Positions 14,959-23,197 of a DNA stretch of 64,000 nucleotides are shown piece by piece. This DNA comes from Actinoallomurus spadix. GTDB taxonomy: Bacteria > Actinomycetota > Actinomycetes > Streptosporangiales > Streptosporangiaceae. The stretch covers positions 90,560-154,559 of the forward strand of contig NZ_JAMXMX010000019.1 in assembly GCF_024055725.1 (NCBI RefSeq). The letters run 5' to 3'. Made by a program: the position numbers and the translations under genes. Each line of letters begins with the position of its first letter. Positions within the stretch are counted from its first letter, which is position 1. Under the pieces are notes generated by a model. It saw nothing but the letters and a program-made list of their open reading frames with translations. It made no database searches and was not told the origin of the DNA.

Positions 14959-15707
14959 GTCGCCTCCTCGCCCGCGAGGAAGGCGGCGCGGTGGCGGTCG
15001 CCGGCGCCGGCGAGGTTCAGCTCGAAGGTGAAGCCCTGCTCGAACCGGTAGCCGCGTTTCGGGTCGACCGGGTCGATGCCGTTCAGCGCCTCCTTGGCCC
15101 GGCGGATGACGTACGGGTCCTTGGCGGCGATCGTCCCGGCGAGCTCCAGGGCGCGGTCGCGCAGTTCGGCGGCGGGCACGACCTCGAGCACGGACCCGTG
15201 CCGGTGCAGCTCCCCCGCGGTGACCGTGCGGCACGTGTAGACCATCGCCCGCATCAGGTGCTGCGGCACGAGGCGGGCCAGGTGGGTCGCCGCGCCCAGC
15301 GCCCCGCGGTCGACCTCGGGCAGGCCGAAGTAGGCGTCCTCGGCGGCCACGACGAGGTCGGCGTTGCCGACGAGGCCGATGCCGCCGCCGAGGCAGTGGC
15401 CGTGCACCGCCGTGATGACCGGCACCGCGCACTCGTAGACGGCGGCGAACGCGGCGTAGCAGCCGCGGTTGGCTCCGAGCAGCGCAGTGTGCCCTTCGGC
15501 GGCCTGCATCTCCTTGAGGTCGACGCCGGCGTTGAAGCCGCGTCCCTCGGCGCGGAGCACGACCACGCGGACGGCCGGGTCGCGGCCGGCGGCCAGGACG
15601 GCGCCCGCCAGGTCCTGCCAGCCCTGGGCGGTCAGCGCGTTGACGGGTGGGACGTCCACGACGAGCTCGGCGACGCCCGATCGGTGGAGCGTGGTGGAGA
15701 TGCCCAT
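14955..15707 (-). CDS. echA20: EchA20-like crotonase
   Basis: A 250-aa enoyl-CoA hydratase/isomerase-family protein with the two oxyanion-hole regions GRGFNAGVDLKEM (about 55-68) and HGHCLGGGIGLVG (about 99-113). EchA20 hydrolyses the ring of a HIP-CoA-derived diketone in the KstR2 regulon (Rv3550). First gene of the minus-strand operon echA20-ipdA-ipdB-ipdC, and divergent from an SDR gene across 54 nt that hold a predicted KstR2 operator. Confidence 0.87.
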   Translation of the reverse strand: MGISTTLHRSGVAELVVDVPPVNALTAQGWQDLAGAVLAAGRDPAVRVVVLRAEGRGFNAGVDLKEMQAAEGHTALLGANRGCYAAFAAVYECAVPVITAVHGHCLGGGIGLVGNADLVVAAEDAYFGLPEVDRGALGAATHLARLVPQHLMRAMVYTCRTVTAGELHRHGSVLEVVPAAELRDRALELAGTIAAKDPYVIRRAKEALNGIDPVDPKRGYRFEQGFTFELNLAGAGDRHRAAFLAGEEAT

Positions 15708-15720
15708 GCGCTACCTTTCC

Positions 15721-15734
15721 ACCAAACGTTTGTT
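15721..15734. promoter_or_regulatory. predicted KstR2 operator 2
   Basis: ACCAAACGTTTGTT is a near-perfect palindrome (12 of 14 positions symmetric) between the divergent echA20 and SDR genes. Same core as the site at 8657, including the downstream AGAA. Confidence 0.75.
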
Positions 15735-15761
15735 AGAAGTATCGTACAGGGGGAGGGTCCG

Positions 15762-16517
15762 ATGGCCTACACGCTCGATCTCACCGGCAGGGTCGCGGTC
15801 GTCACCGGGGGAGTGCGCGGCGTCGGCCTCGGCATCAGCCAGGCGTTCCTCGACGCCGGCGCCGAGGTGATCGCCGTCGCCCGCCACGCGCCGGAGCGGC
15901 CGCCGCCCGGTCTGAAGTTCGCCCCGCTCGACGTGCGCGACGCCGCCGCGGTCCGGGACTTCGTCGAGGGCCTCGACCGGCTCGACGTCCTGGTCAGCAA
16001 CGCGGGCGGCACCCCGTACCTGCCGGCCGCCGACGGCGACCCGCGCGCGCACGCCAAGATCATCGAGCTGAACCTCGTCGCGCCCCTCTTCGTCGCCCGG
16101 GCGGCCAACGCGGTCATGCAGCGCGGCGACGGCGGCTCGATCATCATGGTCGGCAGCGTGAGCGGGACGCGCCCGTCGCCGGGCACCGCGGCGTACGGCG
16201 CGGCGAAGGCGGGCCTGGACGGCCTCACCCGCAGCCTGGCCGTCGAGTGGGCGCCGAAGGTGCGCGTCAACGCGGTGACCCTCGGCATGGTCCGCACCGA
16301 GCGGTCGCACGTGCACTACGGGGACGAGGCCGGCATCGCCGCCGTCGAGCGCACCGTGCCCCTGGGCCGGCTGGCCGACCCGTACGACGCCGGGACCGCG
16401 TGCGTCTTCCTCGCCTCGGACCTCGCCGGGTACGTCAGCGGCTCGGCGCTGCTCGTGCACGGCGGGGGCGAGCGCCCCGCCTTCCTCGGCGCGGCGAACG
16501 CGGACCGCTCCGGATGA
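15762..16517 (+). CDS. short-chain dehydrogenase of the steroid cluster (Rv3549c-like)
   Basis: A 251-aa SDR with the TGGVRGVGLG cofactor motif near residue 16, SNAGG, a Ser region (MVGSVSG) and YGAAKAG. The position, divergent from echA20, matches the SDR gene Rv3549c beside echA20 in M. tuberculosis. The exact reaction in HIP degradation is not known to me. Good ribosome site GGGGGAGGG ahead of ATG 15762. Followed 50 nt later by a second SDR, probably in one operon. Confidence 0.83.
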   Translation: MAYTLDLTGRVAVVTGGVRGVGLGISQAFLDAGAEVIAVARHAPERPPPGLKFAPLDVRDAAAVRDFVEGLDRLDVLVSNAGGTPYLPAADGDPRAHAKIIELNLVAPLFVARAANAVMQRGDGGSIIMVGSVSGTRPSPGTAAYGAAKAGLDGLTRSLAVEWAPKVRVNAVTLGMVRTERSHVHYGDEAGIAAVERTVPLGRLADPYDAGTACVFLASDLAGYVSGSALLVHGGGERPAFLGAANADRSG

Positions 16518-16567
16518 CCCCGCGCCGGGGGACCCGGCGGGACACGACGCATCGACCGGGAGGGCGA

Positions 16568-17467
16568 ATGATCTGTGAGGGACGTGTCGCCATCGTCACC
16601 GGCGCCGGGCGCGGGCTCGGCCGTGCCCACGCCCTGGAGTTCGCCCGGCAGGGCGCGGCGGTCGTGGTGAACGACCTCGGGGTCGGGCCGGACGGCTCGG
16701 GCGGCTCCCCGGACCCGGCCGAGGACGTGGTCGCGGAGATCCGGGGCGCGGGCGGGGAGGCGGTCGCCGCGCCGTACGACGTCGCCACCTCCGAGGGCGC
16801 GGAGGCGCTGGTACGGACCGCCCTCGGCACGTTCGGGCGGCTGGACACGCTCGTCTGCAACGCCGGGTTCCTGCGGGACCGCATGCTCGTGAACCTGTCG
16901 GAGGAGGAGTGGGACGCGGTCACGCGCGTGCACCTGAAGGGGCACTTCCTGCCGCTGCGGCAGGCGGGCCTGCACTGGCGGGCCGAGGCGAAAGCGGGCC
17001 GCCCGGGGGCCGGGCGCGCCGTCCTGACCTCCTCGGGGGCGGGGCTGCTCGGCAGCGTCGGCCAGGCGAACTACGCGGCCGCCAAGGCGGGCGTCGTCGG
17101 GCTGACCCTGGTGGCGGCGGCCGAGCTGGGGCGCTACGGCGTCCGGGTGAACGCGATCGCCCCCGCGGCCCGTACGCGCATGACCGAGGAGGTCTTCGCC
17201 GCGACGATGGCGGCGCCCGGCGACGGCGGCTTCGACGCGATGGCGCCGGAGAACGTCTCGCCGCTCGTGGCCTGGCTCGGGTCGCCCGGCTGCGACGTCA
17301 CCGGCAGGGTGTTCGAGGCCGAGGGCGGCCGGATCTGCGTGATGGAGGGCTTCCGGCACGGCCCGGCCGTCGACCGGAGGGCGCGGTGGGACCCCGCCGA
17401 GCTGGGGTCCGTGGTCCGCGGCCTGCTGGCCGAGGCCGCCTCACCGGAGCCGGTGTACGGGGCCTGA
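16568..17467 (+). CDS. short-chain dehydrogenase, 17-beta-HSD type 4-like (Rv3548c-like)
   Basis: A 299-aa SDR with TGAGRGLGRAHA near residue 10, the NDLGVG acidic-loop region typical of the peroxisomal multifunctional-enzyme-2 dehydrogenase group, CNAG, a Ser region, and YAAAKAG. The C-terminal extension (about 45 aa, beyond VFEAEGGR) is also usual in that group. It likely oxidises a 3-hydroxyacyl-CoA in side-chain or ring degradation. Second gene of the plus-strand SDR pair that closes the KstR2 cluster. Confidence 0.83.
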   Translation: MICEGRVAIVTGAGRGLGRAHALEFARQGAAVVVNDLGVGPDGSGGSPDPAEDVVAEIRGAGGEAVAAPYDVATSEGAEALVRTALGTFGRLDTLVCNAGFLRDRMLVNLSEEEWDAVTRVHLKGHFLPLRQAGLHWRAEAKAGRPGAGRAVLTSSGAGLLGSVGQANYAAAKAGVVGLTLVAAAELGRYGVRVNAIAPAARTRMTEEVFAATMAAPGDGGFDAMAPENVSPLVAWLGSPGCDVTGRVFEAEGGRICVMEGFRHGPAVDRRARWDPAELGSVVRGLLAEAASPEPVYGA

Positions 17468-17644
17468 GGTCCGCCGGTTCCACCGCCCCGGCTGAGGTCC
17501 ACCGTGCCACCGTCCCGCCCGAGGCCTGCCGGTTCCGCCGTCCCGTCGCCCCGCGGGCGCGCGGCCGGGGCGCGTACTCCGGGATCGCCCATGTGGGGCG
17601 CTCTTCGCCGGGCGGGCGTCTCGGGCGAACCGGGTTGCTCTATA

Positions 17645-17664
17645 GTTAGTTAGCGCTAAGCAAC
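17645..17664. promoter_or_regulatory. candidate MarR operator upstream of the MFS operon
   Basis: Imperfect 20-bp palindrome with a perfect TTAGCGCTAA core (17650-17659) and matching outer GTT/AAC, 36 nt ahead of the MFS start. MarR proteins usually bind such palindromes near their own operon promoter, and a MarR gene is second in this operon. Confidence 0.5.
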
Positions 17665-17699
17665 ATTTGTGCTGACGAACTATCAGGAGCGCATTCCCA

Positions 17700-20339
17700 A
17701 TGACGACGGGCGCACACGCGACCGGACGGCCAGACCACCGGGCCCTCGGCCCCGGGTACAAGTGGATCGCGCTGTCGAACACGACGCTCGGCGTGCTGAT
17801 GGTCATGATCAATCAGTCGATCGTGCTCATCGCCCTGCCGAACATCTTCGACGGCATCGGCCTCAACCCCCTCGGCGCCGGAAACACCAGCTACCTGCTG
17901 TGGATGATGATGGGCTTCATGGTCGTCACCGCGGTGCTGGTGGTGTCCTTCGGCCGGCTCGGGGACATGTACGGCCGGGTCCGGATGTACAACCTGGGGT
18001 TCGCCGTCTTCACGGTCTGCTCGATCGTGCTGTCGGTCACCTGGATGCACGGGGCCGCGGCGGCCCTCTGGCTCATCGGCTGGCGCATCGCGCAGGGCAT
18101 CGGCGGCGCGCTGCTGTTCGCGAACTCCACCGCGATCCTCACCGACGCGTTCCCCGCGACCAAGCGCGGCATGGCGCTCGGCATCAACGCCATCGCGGGC
18201 ATCGCCGGATCGTTCCTGGGGCTGATCATCGGCGGCATCCTCGGCCCCGTCAACTGGCACTACGTCTTCCTGGTCTCGGTGCCGTTCGGCGTCTTCGGCA
18301 CCTTCTGGGCCTACGTCAAGCTGCACGACACCGGCGTCCGCAAGAAGGCGCGGATCGACTGGTGGGGCAACCTCACCTTCGCTATCGGTTTGATCTCGGT
18401 TCTGATCGGCATCACATACGGGATCCAGCCGTACAAGGATCACACCATGGGATGGTCCAACCCGTGGGTGCTCACCGCGCTGATCGGCGGCGCGCTCGTC
18501 CTGTGCGTCTTCATGTACATCGAGACGAGGATCGCCGACCCGCTGTTCAACCTCTCGCTGTTCAAGAACCGCACCTTCACTGCGGGGAACCTGGCGAGCC
18601 TGCTGACCGCGCTCGGGCGCGGCGGCCTGCAGTTCATGCTGATCATCTGGCTGCAGGGCATCTGGCTGCCGCAGCACGGCTACAGCTTCGAGGACACGCC
18701 GCTGTGGGCGGGTATCTACATGATCCCGCTGACCGTCGGCTTCCTCCTGTCGGCGCCGCTGTCCGGCATCCTGTCGGACCGCATCGGCGTCCGGGTGTTC
18801 ACGGTCGGCGGCGCGCTCGTCACCGGCCTCAGCTTCCTGCTGCTCCTCGCCATTCCGGTGAACTTCTCCTACTGGGTGTTCGCCGTGCTGCTGGCCGTCA
18901 ACGGCCTCGGCTCCGGCATGTTCGCCTCCCCGAACCGCGCCGAGATCATGAACTCGGTCCCGGCCGACCAGCGGGGCGTCGGCGCCGGCATGACCGCGAC
19001 GTTCCAGAACTCCGCGATGGTGCTGTCGATCGGCATCTTCTTCAGCCTCATGGTGGCCGGCCTGTCGAACAGCCTGCCGTCGTCGATGCAGAGCGGCCTG
19101 GTCGCCCAGGGCGTCCCGGCCCAGACGGCCCACGGGATCGCGCAGCTGCCGCCGCTCGCGGTGCTGTTCGCGGCCTTCCTCGGCTACAACCCGATGCAGC
19201 AGCTGCTCGGTCCCGAGCTGCACAAGCTGCCCGCCGACCACGCCTCCTACCTCACCGGGCGCAGCTTCTTCCCGCGCCTGATCACCCAGCCGTTCCACGA
19301 CGGCCTGACGATCGCCTTCTGGTTCGCGATCGCCGCCTGCGTCATCGCCGCGATCGCGTCGCTGCTGACCAGGCGGAACAAGCCCGGCGAGGAGCCCGCC
19401 GAGCACGAGTCGCTCGGCTCGGAGCTGGCAGGGGTGACCGGTGAGGCCGGGATGGCACTCAGCGAGCCCACCGTCCCGCAGATGGTCCCGGCGCATCCCC
19501 ACGCGCCGGCGGCCGGCCGGCTCCCGGACACCACCCTGGTCCCGGAGACGGCCCACGCGCCGGCGGCCGCCCAGCGGGCCATGTCGAACGGCCGGTCCGG
19601 GCCGGTCATCGCGGGCCTCGTCCATGACGGGGCGGGCGCTCCGGTGCCCGGCGCCGCCGTCACGGTCACCGGGCCCGACGGACACCAGCTCGGGCGGGCC
19701 ACGACCGGACCGGACGGCCGGTACTCCATCGCGGTCACGGACGGCGACCATCTCGTGATCGTCACCGCGCCCGGCCGCGTCCCGCAGGCCGCGACGGTCC
19801 TCGTCGGCGACGCGTCGGTCGTCCGGGACTTCCCGCTCGTCCCCGACAGCGTGCGCCCGACCGGCGTCCTGCACGGCGTCGTGCGCTCCCCGCGCGGGGA
19901 GCCGGTCGCCGGGATCACCACGACCGTCACCGACGAGAACGGCGAGGTGGTCGCGACCACCGTCACCGACGAGAACGGCGCCTACCGGATCACCGGGCTC
20001 GCGGACGGCGGCTACACGCTGGTCGCGGCGGGTCACCGTCCCGCGACGGTGACCGTCGAGGTGGCGCCCGGCGTGCCGTCCACCGTGCGCGTGGCGCGGG
20101 GCGTGTGCCGAGGGGCGCCGATCCACGAGCGGACCGCGCGGACGCGGACCGCGGGACGGCCGGCCCCGGGCCGGCCGGGGAGCCGGCCGGGTGGTCCGGG
20201 GAGGTCGCCGGGTGGTCCGGGGAGGTCGCCGGGCGGCCCGAGCAGGCCGCTGGGTGGTCCGGGGAGGTCGCCGGGCGGCTCAGGGTCGCCCTCGTCGCCC
20301 TCAACCGCAGGATGCGCAAGGACTGGCCGGATCACCTGA
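17700..20339 (+). CDS. MFS transporter (DHA2 type) with C-terminal carboxypeptidase-regulatory-like domains
   Basis: An 879-aa protein. Residues 20-565 are a 14-TM major facilitator of the drug:H+ antiporter-2 type, with the motif A-like GRLGDMYGRVR between TM2 and TM3. A linker (about 570-640) is followed by two carboxypeptidase-regulatory/CnaB-like beta-sandwich units, about 640-715 and 720-800; the second has a VTDENGEVVATTVTDENG repeat. The last 75 residues are Gly/Pro/Arg low complexity. Both ends of 14-TM transporters face the cytosol, so these normally extracytoplasmic domains would be inside the cell. The last 235 nt overlap the MarR gene in another frame, so the native stop may once have been near codon 800. 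Confidence 0.85.
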   Translation: MTTGAHATGRPDHRALGPGYKWIALSNTTLGVLMVMINQSIVLIALPNIFDGIGLNPLGAGNTSYLLWMMMGFMVVTAVLVVSFGRLGDMYGRVRMYNLGFAVFTVCSIVLSVTWMHGAAAALWLIGWRIAQGIGGALLFANSTAILTDAFPATKRGMALGINAIAGIAGSFLGLIIGGILGPVNWHYVFLVSVPFGVFGTFWAYVKLHDTGVRKKARIDWWGNLTFAIGLISVLIGITYGIQPYKDHTMGWSNPWVLTALIGGALVLCVFMYIETRIADPLFNLSLFKNRTFTAGNLASLLTALGRGGLQFMLIIWLQGIWLPQHGYSFEDTPLWAGIYMIPLTVGFLLSAPLSGILSDRIGVRVFTVGGALVTGLSFLLLLAIPVNFSYWVFAVLLAVNGLGSGMFASPNRAEIMNSVPADQRGVGAGMTATFQNSAMVLSIGIFFSLMVAGLSNSLPSSMQSGLVAQGVPAQTAHGIAQLPPLAVLFAAFLGYNPMQQLLGPELHKLPADHASYLTGRSFFPRLITQPFHDGLTIAFWFAIAACVIAAIASLLTRRNKPGEEPAEHESLGSELAGVTGEAGMALSEPTVPQMVPAHPHAPAAGRLPDTTLVPETAHAPAAAQRAMSNGRSGPVIAGLVHDGAGAPVPGAAVTVTGPDGHQLGRATTGPDGRYSIAVTDGDHLVIVTAPGRVPQAATVLVGDASVVRDFPLVPDSVRPTGVLHGVVRSPRGEPVAGITTTVTDENGEVVATTVTDENGAYRITGLADGGYTLVAAGHRPATVTVEVAPGVPSTVRVARGVCRGAPIHERTARTRTAGRPAPGRPGSRPGGPGRSPGGPGRSPGGPSRPLGGPGRSPGGSGSPSSPSTAGCARTGRIT

Positions 20340-20701
20340 CCCCGAGCCGGCTGTCGGCACTCACCATGATCGCCGCCGACGGGCCGCTCCCCGTGGGGGA
20401 GCTCGCCCGCCGGATGGCGGTCAGCACCCCGACCGTCTCCCACATCGTGGACGCGCTGGCGAAACTGCGACTGATCGATCGGCGGCCCGACCCACGGGAC
20501 CGCCGGGTGTGCCGGCTCGTTCTGAGCGACGCCGGCGACGAACTGCTGGACGATCTCGGACGGCGGATGACCGGGCTCCTCGAGGACCAGATCCGGCGGT
20601 TGCCGGCGGAGCAGCAGGCCGGCCTCGCCGCCGCGCTGCCCGCCCTCGAAGCCCTGGCCGCGGCCCCGGAACGACCGCACGACGGAGGAATGGACCGATG
20701 A
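20105..20701 (+). CDS. MarR-family regulator
   Basis: The winged-helix part is clear: LRVALVALNRRMRKDWPDHLTP, PLPVGELARRMAVSTPTVSHIVDALAKLRLIDRRP, then the DPRDRRVCRLVLSDAGDEL wing. It is probably a ligand-sensing repressor of its own operon. The start is uncertain. The only GTG ahead of the domain in frame is 20105, which adds about 55 residues including a 7-residue repeat (AGWSGEV) and overlaps the MFS gene by 235 nt; the next ATG lies inside the domain. The stop overlaps the next gene (ATGA). Confidence 0.8.
   Translation: MPRGADPRADRADADRGTAGPGPAGEPAGWSGEVAGWSGEVAGRPEQAAGWSGEVAGRLRVALVALNRRMRKDWPDHLTPSRLSALTMIAADGPLPVGELARRMAVSTPTVSHIVDALAKLRLIDRRPDPRDRRVCRLVLSDAGDELLDDLGRRMTGLLEDQIRRLPAEQQAGLAAALPALEALAAAPERPHDGGMDR
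20169..20273 (+). repeat. 21-bp tandem repeat read in two frames
   Basis: Five 21-bp units (20169, 20190, 20211, 20232, 20253). Three are identical (GGTGGTCCGGGGAGGTCGCC plus G) and two degenerate. In the MFS frame they code GGPGRSP; in the MarR frame they code AGWSGEV. Confidence 0.85.
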
Positions 20702-21474
20702 CTGAGAACACGGCGCTGAGCGAGACGCTCACCGTCTTCGGCACGGTGCAGCGGACGGAGGGCCCGCCGGTCGCCGACGCGGTGGTCACGCTGGCCGACA
20801 TGGCCGGCCGCAAGATCGGCTCCGCGTACACCGGGATGGACGGGGAGTACCGCCTCACCGTGCAGAAGGGCGGCACCTATCTGATCATCGCTTCGGCGCC
20901 CGGCCACGAGCCGATCGCGTCACTGGTGGCGGTGGGGACGGGGACCGTCCGCCACGACATGACGATCGCCGGCGTCGGAGGGCTGATCGGGATCGTCCGG
21001 CTGTCCGGAACCCGCCGGCCCGTCGCGGACGCCACGATCACCGTGACCGACGTCCAGGGGGACGTCGTCGCGACGGCGCGCAGCACCGAGGGCGGCGGCT
21101 TCTCGTTCATCAGCCTCTCCGAGGGCGCCTACACGCTGGTCGCCTCCGCGCCCGGACAGCGGCCGGTGGCCGCCGCGGTGACGGTCCGGCAGGGCACCCA
21201 GACGCGTCAGGACCTCGAACTCCTGGCGCGGGGCACGCTGAACGGCGAGGTGCTGCTGCACGGCCGGCTCTACGACGGCGCGCGTGTCACGCTGATGGAC
21301 CAGGCCGGAAGCATCGCCGGGACCGCCGTGAGCGGCGCGTCCGGGGAGTTCTCCTTCGAAGACCTCGAACCGGGGACGTACACCGTCGTCGCCGCGGGCC
21401 CCGGCCCGGCCGCCGTCCCCGTCCACATCGTCGGCGGCCGGCCCGTCGAGGCCGACGTCACGCTGACCGCCTGA
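20698..21474 (+). CDS. protein of three carboxypeptidase-regulatory-like domains
   Basis: A 258-aa protein made almost wholly of three CnaB/carboxypeptidase-regulatory-like beta-sandwich repeats (about 10-90, 95-175 and 180-258). Each carries the family pattern of a V/G-rich first strand, ADAxVTLxD, a turn with DGEYRL, GGFSFI or SGEFSF, then GxYTLVASAPG. No signal peptide, transmembrane segment or sorting motif is visible, so it appears cytosolic, which is odd for this fold. Its units resemble those fused to the MFS protein and to the YceI protein in the same operon. Function unknown. Confidence 0.8.
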   Translation: MTENTALSETLTVFGTVQRTEGPPVADAVVTLADMAGRKIGSAYTGMDGEYRLTVQKGGTYLIIASAPGHEPIASLVAVGTGTVRHDMTIAGVGGLIGIVRLSGTRRPVADATITVTDVQGDVVATARSTEGGGFSFISLSEGAYTLVASAPGQRPVAAAVTVRQGTQTRQDLELLARGTLNGEVLLHGRLYDGARVTLMDQAGSIAGTAVSGASGEFSFEDLEPGTYTVVAAGPGPAAVPVHIVGGRPVEADVTLTA

Positions 21475-21487
21475 AAGGGGCCTGCCA

Positions 21488-22297
21488 GTGAACCACGCGA
21501 ACGCCGCCGTCACGGCCCGGATCGTCGCCCCCGGAGGCTGGCCGGTCGAGCACGCGATCCTGACGCTCACCGACGCCACGGGCCGCCAGGCCGGCCGCAC
21601 CGCGGTCGACACGACCGGACGCGCCGTCCTGGAGGGGATCGCGCCCGGCGTCTACACGCTGATCGTCTCCGCCGCGGGACACCAGCCGGAGGCCCGGACC
21701 GCGGTCGTCGGCCCGACCGGCCTCGACCTCGGCGACATCGAGATCGCGGGGACCGGCGGACGCCGGCTCCCCGAAGCCGGCGTCTGGGACATCGACCCGG
21801 TGCACTCCTCCGTGCAGGTCCGGGCCCGGCACATCGGGCTCGTCAGCGTGCGCGGGCGCATCAGCGACTTCTCCGGCGAGATCGTCGTCACCGACCCCGT
21901 GGAGAACTCCACGGTGGAGGTCACCCTGCGGGCCGCCAGCATCGACACCGGGAACTCCGACCGCGACACCCACCTGCGCAGCAAGGACTTCCTCTACGTC
22001 GACGAGTACCCCGACATCGCCTTCCGCAGCAAGGGCCTGCGGCGGCTCGCCGACGACCGATGGGCGATGGACGGCGAGCTGACCATCCGCGGCACTACGC
22101 GCCCGGTGACGCTCGACACCACCTACCTCGGCACGGGACCGGACCCGTGGGGCGGCGTGCGCTGCGGCTTCCACGCGGTCACGGAGCTGAACCGCGACGA
22201 GTTCGCCGTCGACTGGAACCAGGCCGTGCGCGTCGGGATCGCCGCGGTGGGCGGCACCCTCCTGGTCGAGCTCGACATCGAGCTCGTGAAGCGCTGA
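21488..22297 (+). CDS. YceI-family protein with N-terminal carboxypeptidase-regulatory-like domain
   Basis: A 269-aa protein. Residues 1-90 form one CnaB-like unit (VEHAILTLTD...GVYTLIVSAAGHQP). Residues 97-268 are a YceI lipocalin-like domain: WDIDPVHSSVQVRARHIGLVSVRGRISDFSGE, then GNSDRDTHLRSKDFLYVDEYPDIAFRS in two blocks, and LTIRGTTRPVTLD. YceI proteins bind isoprenoid chains, often quinone-like, and are usually exported; here no signal peptide exists. GTG start, 13 nt after the previous gene. Last gene of the MFS-MarR operon. Confidence 0.87.
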   Translation: MNHANAAVTARIVAPGGWPVEHAILTLTDATGRQAGRTAVDTTGRAVLEGIAPGVYTLIVSAAGHQPEARTAVVGPTGLDLGDIEIAGTGGRRLPEAGVWDIDPVHSSVQVRARHIGLVSVRGRISDFSGEIVVTDPVENSTVEVTLRAASIDTGNSDRDTHLRSKDFLYVDEYPDIAFRSKGLRRLADDRWAMDGELTIRGTTRPVTLDTTYLGTGPDPWGGVRCGFHAVTELNRDEFAVDWNQAVRVGIAAVGGTLLVELDIELVKR

Positions 22298-22337
22298 GAC
22301 GAACTCCGGGCGGCGTCGCCGGGGCCGCCGGTCGCCA

Positions 22338-22379
22338 GTACTACACGCCGTAGTACGGTCTTCGCCTGTGCAGGCGAAG
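22338..22379 (+). promoter_or_regulatory. two dyads ahead of a membrane-protein pair
   Basis: GTACTAC (22338-22344) and GTAGTAC (22350-22356) form a 7-bp dyad with a 5-nt spacer, resembling TACTAC/GTAGTA sites of BlaI/MecI-type repressors. Directly after it CTTCGCCTG (22360-22368) pairs with CAGGCGAAG (22371-22379). The first looks like an operator, the second like a leader hairpin. Confidence 0.5.
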
Positions 22380-22409
22380 CGAACGGCGAACCGAGAGGAA
22401 GGCTGACGC

Positions 22410-22769
22410 GTGGTCCACGCCCTGGCGGTGTCACTGATCATCGGCGCGCTCGTGCTCGCCGGTCTGGCCCTCGCGACGGCCGCCCTGAACCGCCGGGTCG
22501 GCGTCGCCCTGCTGGGCGCGGCCGCGCTGGGCGAGGCCGGACTGCTCGTCCAGGTGGTCTGGGCGATCGTCCGGCTGGCCGGCGGTGCCCGGCCGGTGGG
22601 CGGAATGCCGATCTTCATCGGCTACCTCGCCGGGTCGCTGGTGATCCTGCCCGTCGCCGCGTTCTGGGGACTCGCCGAGCGCACCCGCTGGGGCCCGGTC
22701 GTCCTCGCCGCAGGTTTCCTCGTGATCGCCGTCCTCGTCGTCCGCATGCAGCAGGTGTGGCATGGCTGA
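22410..22769 (+). CDS. small integral membrane protein
   Basis: A 119-aa protein with four predicted transmembrane segments (about 4-26, 32-56, 66-88 and 94-113) and almost no loops. GTG start after GAGAGGAAGG. It overlaps the next membrane-protein gene by 8 nt, so the two are made together. Family not recognised; function unknown. Confidence 0.7.
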   Translation: MVHALAVSLIIGALVLAGLALATAALNRRVGVALLGAAALGEAGLLVQVVWAIVRLAGGARPVGGMPIFIGYLAGSLVILPVAAFWGLAERTRWGPVVLAAGFLVIAVLVVRMQQVWHG

Positions 22770-23160
22770 GGCGGGCGCGCGGCGATCCGGGCCCGGGCGG
22801 GTGCTGATCGCCGTGTACGGCGTGTTCGCCCTCGCCGCGAGCGCCCGGGCCGGCGTGCAGATCGCCACGAAGTTCCATGAGGCGCCGGTGGCCTACCTGC
22901 TGTCGGCGTTCGCGGCGGTCGTGTACGTCCTGGCCACCGTGATGCTGGCCCGCTCCGGCCGTACGTCGTATCGCGTCGCCGTCGCCTCCTGCACCGTCGA
23001 GTTCGTCGGCGTCCTGGCGGTCGGCACCTACAGCCTCACCGACCGTGCCGCCTTCCCCGACCCGACGGTGTGGTCGGGCTTCGGCAGTGGGTACGGCTTC
23101 GTGCCGGTCGTGCTCCCGGTGCTCGGCCTGCTGTGGCTGCGCCGGACCGCGCCCCGCTGA
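22762..23160 (+). CDS. small integral membrane protein
   Basis: A 132-aa protein with four predicted transmembrane segments (about 13-32, 43-63, 70-92, 108-126) and a basic N-terminus. Overlaps the preceding gene by 8 nt. The Cys/Glu pair in SCTVEFVG inside a helix is notable but unexplained. Function unknown. Confidence 0.68.
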   Translation: MAEAGARRSGPGRVLIAVYGVFALAASARAGVQIATKFHEAPVAYLLSAFAAVVYVLATVMLARSGRTSYRVAVASCTVEFVGVLAVGTYSLTDRAAFPDPTVWSGFGSGYGFVPVVLPVLGLLWLRRTAPR

Positions 23161-23197
23161 CCTCCGTCCGGCCGGTGCCCGGGAGGCCTCCGCCGGC

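Noticed and set aside
14083..15432. 449-codon frame extending ipdA upstream
   Set aside because: The extra N-terminal part is the echA20 gene read in another frame; the GTGA overlap at 14955-14958 gives the true start.
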